A stretch of DNA of 5,934 bases from an uncultured Acetatifactor sp. (GTDB lineage: Bacteria > Bacillota > Clostridia > Lachnospirales > Lachnospiraceae), in contig CAJUCE010000082.1 of NCBI GenBank assembly GCA_910584865.1, forward strand, positions 1 to 5,934, given 5' to 3'. Positions 1-4,453 of this stretch are shown in pieces. The position numbers and the translations under genes are program-made. The notes beneath the pieces are model-generated. The model was not told the DNA's origin. It saw only the letters and a program-made list of their open reading frames with translations, and searched no databases. The first letter of the stretch is position 1, and each line of letters starts with the position of its first letter.

Positions 1-25
1 ATTTAGGAGAAAATATTTTTAGAAC

Positions 26-54
26 TTGCTGCCACGTAAGTGGCTTGGTACAAT
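26..54 (+). promoter_or_regulatory. Candidate promoter P1 upstream of the lipoprotein gene
   Basis: TTGCTG (26-31) and TACAAT (49-54) are separated by 17 bp. The -10 box is preceded by TG plus one base (46-48), giving an extended -10, TGGTACAAT. Both boxes lie in an otherwise unassigned leader. This is the better of two candidates for a housekeeping sigma promoter driving the gene at 217. It is called from sequence match only. Confidence 0.4.
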
Positions 55-63
55 GCAAGTATA

Positions 64-92
64 TTGCAGATACACTGCGAACACACTATAAA
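64..92 (+). promoter_or_regulatory. Candidate promoter P2 upstream of the lipoprotein gene
   Basis: TTGCAG (64-69) and TATAAA (87-92) are separated by 17 bp. Transcription from here would start within the first copy of the 15-bp repeat array. The -10 box is good and the -35 box is partial. Confidence 0.35.
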
Positions 93-93
93 C

Positions 94-168
94 GCATTTG
101 AATTATACGCATTTGAAATGGAGGCATTTGAAATGGAGGCATTTGAATTATACACATTTGAGCTGGAC
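94..168 (+). repeat. Five tandem copies of a 15-bp repeat in the lipoprotein leader
   Basis: Five contiguous 15-bp units start at 94, 109, 124, 139 and 154. They follow the pattern A-B-B-A-C: A is GCATTTGAATTATAC, B is GCATTTGAAATGGAG, and C is the diverged ACATTTGAGCTGGAC. All share CATTTGA. The unit is a multiple of three and is in frame with the lipoprotein gene, so it could read as a five-residue repeat (AFELY/AFEME). The B copies create ATG codons at 118 and 133 and GGAGG motifs at 120-124 and 135-139. The GGAGG at 120-124 sits 8 nt before the ATG at 133. I treat the array as leader DNA because a lipoprotein signal peptide begins at 217. Confidence 0.85.
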
Positions 169-216
169 ACATTACATCATTTTACAAACCTGGAATATTC
201 CGGAAAGGAACCGAAA

Positions 217-879
217 ATGAACAAGACGAAAAGAACGCTCCTGACAATGATGCTTTTGACAATGGTGCTCCAGATTGCCCTCAGCGGCTGCGCAGGCTCT
301 GGAGGCAGAGGGAAGTCCCTGTATGAACACGGCCTGGACGTAGTCGCGCTCATGGATGAGATGGTCAACAGCAGCTATGGGAGCCTGCTGAGCGATGCGG
401 CTGATATCGAAAAGATGCGCCAGACGCTTGCCGCCGGGGACTACACCGCTCCCCAAGCGGTCTACGAGACGGAGGTTCCCACAATGGGGGACATGTTTGC
501 CTACGCGGAAGTCGATGCCGTCACCGCCTCCTTTTCGGATTCCCTGAAGAAACTGCTTGATAACCGGAGCGCCGCTTCCCTGGTCACCCTGATCAACTCG
601 CAGAGCGGAGCGGCCGCCCTTGCCGCTTCTTCCGTATATACGGCGGCAAAATCTTTCGTCAGCAGCGAGACCGAAGAGGGCATCCTCTATCTGTATACCT
701 TCCAGGACGGCAATCCCATCGCGGTGGTCTTCACCACCGGAGAGGACGGCACGGTCACGGCGACCGGGACTTTCCTCATGGCGGAGGGGTTTGACGCGGC
801 ATCCGCAGAGCAGCTCCAGGCTCTGTTCCGGGAAGCCGGATTCCCCGGCGCTATGCGGCTGCTGCCTGACGCGCCCTGA
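217..879 (+). CDS. Small predicted lipoprotein, function unknown
   Basis: The predicted product is a 220-residue exported lipoprotein. The frame is open from further upstream, but ATG 217 is chosen for two reasons. First, AAGGAA (205-210) is well placed. Second, the protein then begins with a classic lipoprotein signal: Lys/Arg at residues 3-6, a hydrophobic stretch at about 8-22, and the lipobox LSGC with Cys25 as the lipidated residue, followed by a Gly/Ser-rich linker. This places the mature protein on the outer face of the membrane. Residues 33-220 are Ala- and acid-rich, with predicted helices and one likely beta hairpin around VVFTTGEDGTVTATGTF. I do not recognise the family. The gene ends at TGA 877-879 and converges on the acetyltransferase gene. 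ATG codons at 118 and 133 in the leader repeats could give an N-terminally extended form. Confidence 0.85.
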   Translation: MNKTKRTLLTMMLLTMVLQIALSGCAGSGGRGKSLYEHGLDVVALMDEMVNSSYGSLLSDAADIEKMRQTLAAGDYTAPQAVYETEVPTMGDMFAYAEVDAVTASFSDSLKKLLDNRSAASLVTLINSQSGAAALAASSVYTAAKSFVSSETEEGILYLYTFQDGNPIAVVFTTGEDGTVTATGTFLMAEGFDAASAEQLQALFREAGFPGAMRLLPDAP

Positions 880-942
880 TAGGGTTCTGCGGTGGGTGCG
901 CCCCTTATGGTCTCATGTATACCGAACCGCAGAGTCGGGGGG

Positions 943-1212
943 CTTTCCGGCTCTGCTGTCATCCTGCCGCCGTCCTGCCCTGCTGTTTCCCTGCTCTTCT
1001 GCCGTCTTGCCCTGCTGTTTCCCGGTTTTGCCGCCGTCTCGTCCCGCTGTTTCCCTGCTCTTCTGCCGTCCTGCCCTGCTGTTTCCCGGTTTTGCCGCCG
1101 TCCTACCCCGCTGCTTCCCGGCTCTTCTGCCGTCTCGCCCCACTGTTTCCCGGCTCTTCTGTCATCCTGCTGCCGTCCTACCCCGCTGTTTCCCGGCTCT
1201 GCCGCAATCCTA
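943..1212 (+). repeat. Pyrimidine-rich minisatellite of 32- and 43-bp units
   Basis: Seven units plus a partial one fill the gap between two convergent genes. They lie at 943-985 (43 bp), 986-1017, 1018-1049, 1050-1081, 1082-1113, 1114-1145 (32 bp each), 1146-1188 (43 bp) and about 1189-1212 (partial). The core is TTTCCCnGCTCTTCTGCCGT followed by CCTGCCCTGCTG. Two versions alternate in places (CCTGCTCTTCTG and CCGGTTTTGCCG). The first and seventh units share the same extra 11 bp around GTCATCCTGC. The + strand is almost free of A and low in G. All three + frames are open because of this composition, and the 32-bp unit would shift frame at each copy, so I see no gene here. The rest of the gap, 880-942 and 1213-1255, shows nothing convincing. 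Confidence 0.9.
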
Positions 1213-1255
1213 CATAATCAATCCAAAGACGCATTAGCAGCCATACCGGCCGTCC

Positions 1256-2134
1256 CTATTTCTTCCAATGCATCCATTTCACCGCAGGCTTATAGCCGAT
1301 TTTTCGATAGAACTCATTGTCTCCGCCGGTCATGTGGGTGGCGCCCATTTTTTTCGTTTTGCGGTACATTTCCGATAATGCCGCAGCCGCCAGACCTCTG
1401 CCGCGATACTCCGGAATCGTGCAGAGAGGTTCCATATAAGCCAGTTTATTTTGAGGAGTCCACCACATTCCCGCAAAGCATGCATACTCCCCTTGTCCAT
1501 CCGCGATTATGACGCCAAGCTCCGCCGTACTGTGAGGAGCTGTCTGTATCAGGTAATTGGCCTGTTCATACTGATGATTCCATGGCCCCTCTGTTTCTTC
1601 ATGGTCAAAGCCCTTCCAACAGCACTTGCCTATTTTGTCCATGTCATATTCTTCCGGCTTCACAAAATGAAAGCCCTCCGGCAGCGGGTAGTCCAATCCC
1701 TCCTCAAAATCCAATTGCATATCGAACCGCTCATAAACCTGGCGGTATCCCAGCTTCTCTGCGGCACTTATGAGAGCAGTCTGCCCGCCGAAAAGAATCA
1801 ACTGCCGTTCCCCGGCCTTTATGGGCATCTGTTCATCCGCATAGGCCACCATCTCCGGGGCAAGTTCTTCATAACCCGGTTTCAGGCTGAAATAGATATC
1901 CGTCACGGGGTTTTCATAAAAGCAGAACGCCACGACCTCGCCATTGTCTTCCCAGATTCGGTTCTTATAGGAATAAGAAATGTCCATCCAGGAGCCAAAG
2001 GATGAATAGGCATATTCAAAAAACGGTGCCGGCACTCCGTTTCGCCAATCCCTTTCATAGATGTCCAGCATAAACTGATAGATTTTCCCACAATCACCTA
2101 ATACACTGAATTGTCTTGTCTTACTATTTTTCAT
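1256..2134 (-). CDS. GNAT-family N-acetyltransferase
   Basis: This 292-residue protein probably transfers an acetyl group from acetyl-CoA to an amine on an unidentified substrate. The C-terminal half is a recognisable GNAT domain. The beta4 segment YMEPLCTIPEYRGRG leads into the CoA pyrophosphate-binding motif R-G-R-G-L-A at residues 244-249, then a helix (AAALSEMYRKTKKMGA). The motif-B region EFYRKIGYKP at 274-283 is the typical GNAT ending. The N-terminal half (about 1-140) looks like a second, degenerate GNAT-like fold with its own EKLGYRQVYERF-type ending, so this is a double-domain member. At 292 residues it fits two-domain GNATs. ATG 2134 is preceded by AAGGAG 9 nt upstream, with a second GGAG closer in. 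The gene looks intact and monocistronic, and it converges with the lipoprotein gene. Confidence 0.92.
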   Translation of the reverse strand: MKNSKTRQFSVLGDCGKIYQFMLDIYERDWRNGVPAPFFEYAYSSFGSWMDISYSYKNRIWEDNGEVVAFCFYENPVTDIYFSLKPGYEELAPEMVAYADEQMPIKAGERQLILFGGQTALISAAEKLGYRQVYERFDMQLDFEEGLDYPLPEGFHFVKPEEYDMDKIGKCCWKGFDHEETEGPWNHQYEQANYLIQTAPHSTAELGVIIADGQGEYACFAGMWWTPQNKLAYMEPLCTIPEYRGRGLAAAALSEMYRKTKKMGATHMTGGDNEFYRKIGYKPAVKWMHWKK

Positions 2135-2210
2135 TCTCCTTTTCTCCTTCCGTTCGGTGTCGCAATATCATTGTACGGAACCGGAGGCATACCCGCAAGT
2201 AGAGGAATTG

Positions 2211-2216
2211 ATTATA
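2211..2216 (-). promoter_or_regulatory. Candidate -10 box for the acetyltransferase gene
   Basis: On the minus strand a perfect TATAAT reads toward the acetyltransferase gene, about 77 bp upstream of its start. No good -35 box lies 16-18 bp upstream, so this is a weak call. An overlapping TATAAT also exists on the + strand (2213-2218), without a partner box. Confidence 0.3.
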
Positions 2217-2231
2217 ATGAAACTTACTACA

Positions 2232-2265
2232 AAAGACGCCCATGCTGCATCACACAGGCGTCTTT
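2232..2265 (-). terminator. Intrinsic terminator-like hairpin after the CD3324-family gene
   Basis: AAAGACGCC (2232-2240) and GGCGTCTTT (2257-2265) form a perfect 9-bp stem around a 16-nt loop. The loop contains a smaller dyad, ATGC-T-GCAT. Read on the minus strand, the stem starts 3 nt past the regulator gene's stop and runs into TTTTG. The symmetry could also stop transcription from the other side. Confidence 0.65.
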
Positions 2266-2511
2266 CGATTATCCATACACTATTTTTTTGATGGTGGTAC
2301 TTGCCAGACCATATTGTTCAGCTAACGTATCTATGGAAAATCCCGCTTGGAAAAGTCTTCGGATTTCCTTGTTCCTCTCTTGATAAAATATCCGGGAACC
2401 ATTAGCGGCACCCCATTCTTTTTTTGAGGATATCTTTGGAATATATAGGATTTCTCCATCGACGTATGTCTGAATCTCCTTCAACAGATGTTCCGGCAAT
2501 AATTCTGCTGC

Positions 2512-2519
2512 ATTTAAAT
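2512..2519. repeat. Target-site duplication, left copy
   Basis: ATTTAAAT is present on both sides of the inserted element but only once in the reconstructed regulator gene. Because the sequence is palindromic, the true duplication could be ATTTAAAT, TTTAAA, TTAA or TA; sequence alone cannot separate these. Confidence 0.75.
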
Positions 2520-2546
2520 AAAAGTTTCCCAATTTTCAGGACTATA
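2520..2546 (+). repeat. Left terminal inverted repeat of the MITE-like element
   Basis: This is the inner partner of 2803-2829. The outer 16 bp and the inner 8 bp (GGACTATA, 2539-2546) match perfectly, with three mismatched bases (2536-2538) between them. Confidence 0.85.
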
Positions 2547-2600
2547 GACTTTTGCAAGAAAGCGCCCCTTTTAAGCCATTTGCAGATTCCTGCATATACG

Positions 2601-2629
2601 TTGACGGAACTTTTTTGCAAAAATTATAC
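2601..2629 (+). promoter_or_regulatory. Candidate + strand promoter inside the MITE-like element
   Basis: TTGACG (2601-2606) and TTATAC (2624-2629) are 17 bp apart. The -35 box is close to consensus. Transcription would run through the internal hairpin at 2696-2732. It overlaps a minus-strand -10 element. Confidence 0.35.
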
Positions 2630-2631
2630 CA
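2623..2631 (-). promoter_or_regulatory. Extended -10 inside the element, pointing at the interrupted regulator gene
   Basis: The minus strand reads TGGTATAAT, a full extended -10. A transcript would begin near 2616 and enter the regulator frame about 85 nt later. No good -35 is visible, which extended -10 promoters can tolerate. It could keep the 3' part of the interrupted gene transcribed. Confidence 0.4.
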
Positions 2632-2695
2632 CTTTACAAATAAAATCAGGTATTGCACCAAGCGTTGCTTGCCAAATCGTATTAAAAAGCATAGT

Positions 2696-2735
2696 ATATA
2701 TAGTCCTATTTTGCTATAATTGGACTATATATTTT
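2696..2735 (+). terminator. Internal hairpin of the MITE-like element, terminator-like on + strand
   Basis: ATATATAGTCC (2696-2706) pairs perfectly with GGACTATATAT (2722-2732) around a 15-nt loop, followed by a short T run (2732-2735). The stem contains the same TATAGTCC/GGACTATA motif as the element's ends. The loop holds TGCTATAAT (2712-2720), itself an extended -10 sequence. It may be an AU-rich terminator for a short element-encoded RNA, or a transposase-binding subterminal repeat. Confidence 0.4.
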
Positions 2736-2802
2736 ACACAGTTTTCATAAAATGGAATTCAAAACTGCGATTTATCAAGGTATATGCTTCTATATAATAA
2801 GA

Positions 2803-2829
2803 TATAGTCCGACAAATTGGGAAACTTTT
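2803..2829 (-). repeat. Right terminal inverted repeat of the MITE-like element
   Basis: TATAGTCC (2803-2810), three variable bases (2811-2813), then AAATTGGGAAACTTTT (2814-2829). This is the reverse complement of the left end with 24 of 27 matches. Confidence 0.85.
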
Positions 2830-2837
2830 ATTTAAAT
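2830..2837. repeat. Target-site duplication, right copy
   Basis: This second ATTTAAAT directly abuts the right terminal inverted repeat. Codons 3-5 of the native regulator frame (TAT TTA AAT on the minus strand, 2838-2830) run through it. Confidence 0.75.
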
Positions 2838-2856
2838 ATTTCATCTTCACCGCTCC

Positions 2857-2878
2857 TTATTTATCCTGGAATAAATAA
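2857..2878 (-). promoter_or_regulatory. Palindrome upstream of the regulator ribosome binding site, possible operator
   Basis: TTATTTAT (2857-2864) and ATAAATAA (2871-2878) are a perfect 8-bp dyad around CCTGGA. It lies immediately upstream of the regulator gene's AAGGAG. Autoregulation by the HTH product is an inference; an AT-only hairpin in the leader RNA is the alternative. Confidence 0.35.
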
Positions 2879-2912
2879 AGTGCAGAAACAGCAGAACATA
2901 TAGCTTTATCCG

Positions 2913-2950
2913 CCCATACAGAATTCTATATGTCCGCTATTCTGCATGGG
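2913..2950. other. Hairpin overlapping the end of a 21-codon frame
   Basis: CCCATACAGAAT (2913-2924) pairs with ATTCTGCATGGG (2939-2950), 11 of 12 pairs, around a 14-nt loop. A second overlapping dyad joins ACATATAG (2896-2903) with CTATATGT (2926-2933) and GCAGAA (2891-2896) with TTCTGC (2940-2945), so two alternative folds compete. There is no T run on either strand, so it is not a standard intrinsic terminator. Confidence 0.5.
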
Positions 2951-3002
2951 CAAAGAAGTCCTTGACTCCGTTTTGATACAACGCCTGTGCCCTTCGTCTC
3001 AT
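2937..3002 (-). CDS. Possible 21-residue leader peptide or gene fragment
   Basis: The minus-strand ATG at 3002 is preceded by GGAAGGAG with a 7-nt spacer, a very strong ribosome binding site. It encodes MRRRAQALYQNGVKDFFAHA plus Glu, then TAG. The peptide begins basic and looks helical. The stop falls inside a hairpin, and the CD3324-family gene starts about 90 bp further on in the same direction. It may be a leader peptide, a small protein, or the surviving 5' end of a truncated gene. I do not recognise it. Confidence 0.35.
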   Translation of the reverse strand: MRRRAQALYQNGVKDFFAHAE

Positions 3003-3358
3003 AGCATCACTCCTTCCTGTGCAAAATCACCCTACTTTTACAGCAAGCCCATCCTAGATTCCGGACGGAACTTCTTCACCATAAATAGCCCTGCCAGTCA
3101 TGCCGTTTGCCCGGGTTTTTGGTTTTAGATAATTTTTAATCACTTTGCAGTATAAATGTAGCAAGACTTCCCTCTTTCTGCCCTGCATCTGGCGCTTTGC
3201 TTATATGCAGTGTATCATACCCCATGAAATCCGTCAATGTATCGGCCAGAACCTCCGCCGCCGTCAAGGGATACCTTGACGGCTTTCTCCATGGCGCTCC
3301 CCCCGGATATCATCATGGGAACATATTTCCGTCAGCTCTTCATTTCCTGTGCCTATTG
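3003..3358. other. No supported gene; possible decayed minus-strand coding
   Basis: No intact gene is visible. On the minus strand a start-less frame ending at TAA 3136 reads protein-like residues (TAAEVLADTLTDFMGYDTLH and on to FILQSD). The two other minus frames upstream also read protein-like in short stretches (EELTEICS from a GTG at 3374, then GSAMEKAVKVSLDG). This could be one gene with two frameshifts, but no family is recognised. A 7-bp dyad with a 4-nt loop, GTCAAGG/CCTTGAC, lies at 3265-3282. Confidence 0.25.
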
Positions 3359-3367
3359 TGCTATAAT
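3359..3367 (+). promoter_or_regulatory. Extended -10 promoter upstream of the 65-residue protein gene
   Basis: TGCTATAAT is a full extended -10. A weak -35 candidate, TTCATT, lies 17 bp upstream of TATAAT (3339-3344). It would give a leader of roughly 75 nt before ATG 3449. Confidence 0.5.
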
Positions 3368-3448
3368 GCTTCACAGGGAAAGTTCGACCGGCCGGTTTTC
3401 CGCATGTGTTACAGTTTTTCTGAAATCAGAAACCATGGAGGTAAGGAA

Positions 3449-3646
3449 ATGACAGAACGAGAGGAAAGATTCGAAAAAATGTTAACCGATATCCGGCAAA
3501 ATTATGCCGACGTGGTAGAAAAGATGGAAAAGCTGAAGGAAAAGGGCAAGACGAAAAGCGCCACCTACCGCCAGCTTATGGGAACGAAAATGAATTATCA
3601 GAATATGCTGTCCCTGTATAAGATATACGGGCTGATTGAAGACTGA
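3449..3646 (+). CDS. Small charged helical protein, 65 residues, unknown function
   Basis: ATG 3449 is preceded by GGAGG at 3437-3441 (7-nt spacer); the frame is open further upstream, but this start has the only good ribosome binding site. The protein starts MTEREERFEKMLTDIRQNYA and continues with a Lys/Glu-rich helix (VEKMEKLKEKGKTKSATYRQ), then MNYQNMLSLYKIYGLIED at the C-terminus. It has no signal peptide or membrane segment and is probably cytosolic, largely alpha-helical, with coiled-coil potential over residues 1-35. It resembles short uncharacterised proteins that I recall from Lachnospiraceae genomes, but I cannot give it a function. It has its own extended -10 promoter, and a transposon-derived remnant abuts its stop. 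Confidence 0.75.
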   Translation: MTEREERFEKMLTDIRQNYADVVEKMEKLKEKGKTKSATYRQLMGTKMNYQNMLSLYKIYGLIED

Positions 3647-3750
3647 GTTATAATATTCCGGTGGGCGACTGCTATATCCCGGGCTTGAAATTGCCGGAAG
3701 GAAACCGCCGAGGGAGTAACCGAGGAGTTCTAAGCCCGAAATCAGCTTGA
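3646..3750 (+). pseudogene. Short transposon-protein remnant (TnpV-like N-terminus or IS605-type end)
   Basis: A frame without its own start reads SYNIPVGDCYIPGLKLPEGN, then RRGSNRGVLSPKSA, and stops at TGA 3748-3750. The first part resembles the N-terminal YIPDLKLPEE-type segment of TnpV proteins from clostridial transposons. The second part does not follow TnpV and recalls the C-terminal tails seen next to IS605-type right ends; the DNA after the stop (GAACGGGTAGAAGT, 3750-3763) would fit such an end. The segment is also structured: CGGGCTT (3680-3686) can pair with AAGCCCG (3732-3738), with GCCGG/CCGCC between. The choice between the two origins is inference from memory of the families. 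Confidence 0.35.
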
Positions 3751-3829
3751 ACGGGTAGAAGTATAAACGTTGATTTATATTTGATGAAAAAAGGTTTATC
3801 GCAGAAAAATGAATTTTTTGTAAAATTTA

Positions 3830-3858
3830 TTCCCTCTGGGAAGTGATTGCGGTATAAT
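3830..3858 (+). promoter_or_regulatory. Candidate promoter of the DUF7668-like gene
   Basis: A perfect TATAAT lies at 3853-3858. The -35 candidate TTCCCT (3830-3835, 17 bp away) is poor. The leader to ATG 3897 would be about 32 nt. Confidence 0.45.
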
Positions 3859-3896
3859 GGAGCCAGCGAAAATCGGGATTTAGGGGGATGATGCAT

Positions 3897-4388
3897 ATGG
3901 AAGAAACGATAAATAAAATAGTAAACATGCTGAATAAGAGAAAGTACACTTTAGAGGATATCAAAGAATTGGAAAAAGTGGAATTGCCCCGCCTTGCCGA
4001 GCCCATTGTGAAGAAAGTAGTGGATTTGCTTGCAGAAAGAAAGTACAGTGAAGTCTTTGAGATTGTCGAGATGGCATCATGGCCAGTTGGCCCTAATACG
4101 GAAGAAATGTCAACATGGTCAGTTGAGGATTTACAGGAAGCGGTGGATGGTTTTCTGGAACTGAATGAACTGCCCTATATGGATAAATTTGGCGTTCCCT
4201 GTGATTTTCATCCCCAGTATGAGTATCATCAGCTTTCCTGCATTTTATATAGGGATGGCAGGGGATTTTCTGCTGATTATGATTTGACTACGGATGGTGA
4301 ATTAAATGACCTGACTTTGCAGATGGAGTTTTTATTTACGGATGCAAACACGATGAATCCCATATTTTTGGATGTTCATGTGATGTAA
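3897..4388 (+). CDS. DUF7668-like protein, possibly immunity-type
   Basis: I start the gene at ATG 3897 because AGGGGG (3882-3887) is then 9 nt away. The ATGs at 3888 and 3891 are in frame but too close to it. The product is 163 residues, acidic, with no signal peptide and so probably cytosolic. The N-terminus (1-30) is a charged helix (INKIVNMLNKRKYTLEDIKE). Residues 38-70 contain VVDLLAERKYSEVFEIVE, followed by WSVEDLQEAVDGFLELNELP. The C-terminal beta-rich part has GRGFSADYDLTTDGELNDLT then LQMEF. The order LLxxxxYxxL, a WSxEDLxxAV helix, then a sheet ending in SDLTL-like residues fits DUF7668, whose role is unknown; small proteins of this build often sit in immunity gene clusters. The neighbouring duplicated leader and gene fragments fit an accessory array. 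Confidence 0.7.
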   Translation: MEETINKIVNMLNKRKYTLEDIKELEKVELPRLAEPIVKKVVDLLAERKYSEVFEIVEMASWPVGPNTEEMSTWSVEDLQEAVDGFLELNELPYMDKFGVPCDFHPQYEYHQLSCILYRDGRGFSADYDLTTDGELNDLTLQMEFLFTDANTMNPIFLDVHVM

Positions 4389-4453
4389 TATGTTCTGCGA
4401 GCAGCAAATCAGGTGAACATGCCAGTGAAAAATCGGAATTTGGAGGAATGACC

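Larger units (their letters stand above)
2520..2829. mobile_element. Non-autonomous MITE-like element with 27-bp imperfect terminal inverted repeats
   Basis: The left end (2520-2546) reads AAAAGTTTCCCAATTT, three variable bases, then GGACTATA. The reverse complement of the right end (2803-2829) reads the same outer 16 bases, three different bases, then the same GGACTATA: 24 of 27 identical. The flanks carry ATTTAAAT on both sides, and together they rebuild an intact CD3324-family start. The roughly 310-bp interior is AT-rich and has no transposase or convincing gene, so it must have been moved by an enzyme encoded elsewhere. I cannot name the parent family: the palindromic target leaves 2-, 4-, 6- or 8-bp duplications possible, so IS630/mariner-like (TA), TTAA-type and 8-bp-type families all stay open. 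Inside are candidate promoters on both strands and an internal hairpin carrying the subterminal motif. Confidence 0.85.
2269..2844 (-). pseudogene. CD3324-family HTH protein gene, interrupted at codon 5 by a MITE-like element
   Basis: The 3' part (2269-2532) encodes 83 native residues (from YLNAAELLPEHLLKEIQ) ending in an HTH-like segment, IRRLFQAGFSIDTLAEQYG then TTIKKIV. This matches the CD3324 family of small proteins related to the Mor activator C-terminal domain. The family start is missing there; the frame could only open at TTG 2532, six bases after an in-frame TGA and without a clear ribosome binding site. The real 5' end lies on the far side of an inserted element. ATG 2844-2842 is followed by AAA TAT TTA AAT and preceded 8 nt upstream by AAGGAG. 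Removing the insert plus one ATTTAAAT copy gives MKYLNAAELLPEHLLKEI and a normal protein of about 85 residues. Translation from the native ATG instead runs into the element and stops at TAA 2736-2734. A faintly active protein from the TTG start is possible. The family's biological role is unknown to me; DNA binding is inferred from the HTH. Confidence 0.85.

Noticed and set aside
40..216. N-terminal extension of the lipoprotein back to position 40
   Set aside because: It would bury the signal peptide and lipobox. GTG 40 has no ribosome binding site. The start at 217 has one and gives a classic lipoprotein N-terminus.
886..933. Possible terminator for the lipoprotein gene (TCTGCGG/CCGCAGA)
   Set aside because: The stem is only 7 bp with a 34-nt loop and no T run.
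943..1212. CRISPR array
   Set aside because: The units are contiguous without unique spacers, so this is a minisatellite.
620..1512. Long + strand frames through the minisatellite, encoding Pro/Ser/Cys-rich proteins
   Set aside because: All three + frames are open only because the repeat is pyrimidine-rich. The 32-bp unit changes frame at every copy, there is no ribosome binding site, and the frames overlap real genes on both sides.
1451..2005. + strand frame opposite the acetyltransferase
   Set aside because: It is a shadow of the minus-strand GNAT gene, whose motif A and ribosome binding site are clear.
2424..2750. + strand 108-codon frame across the regulator gene and the inserted element
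   Set aside because: It starts inside the minus-strand regulator gene, has no ribosome binding site and crosses the element's terminal repeat, so it cannot predate the insertion.
2946..3128. + strand 60-codon frame
   Set aside because: There is no ribosome binding site and the residue composition is irregular. The opposite strand has a better-signalled small frame.
3672..3896. Minus-strand 74-codon frame
   Set aside because: It is antisense to the transposon remnant and runs through the promoter region of the DUF7668-like gene; it has no ribosome binding site.
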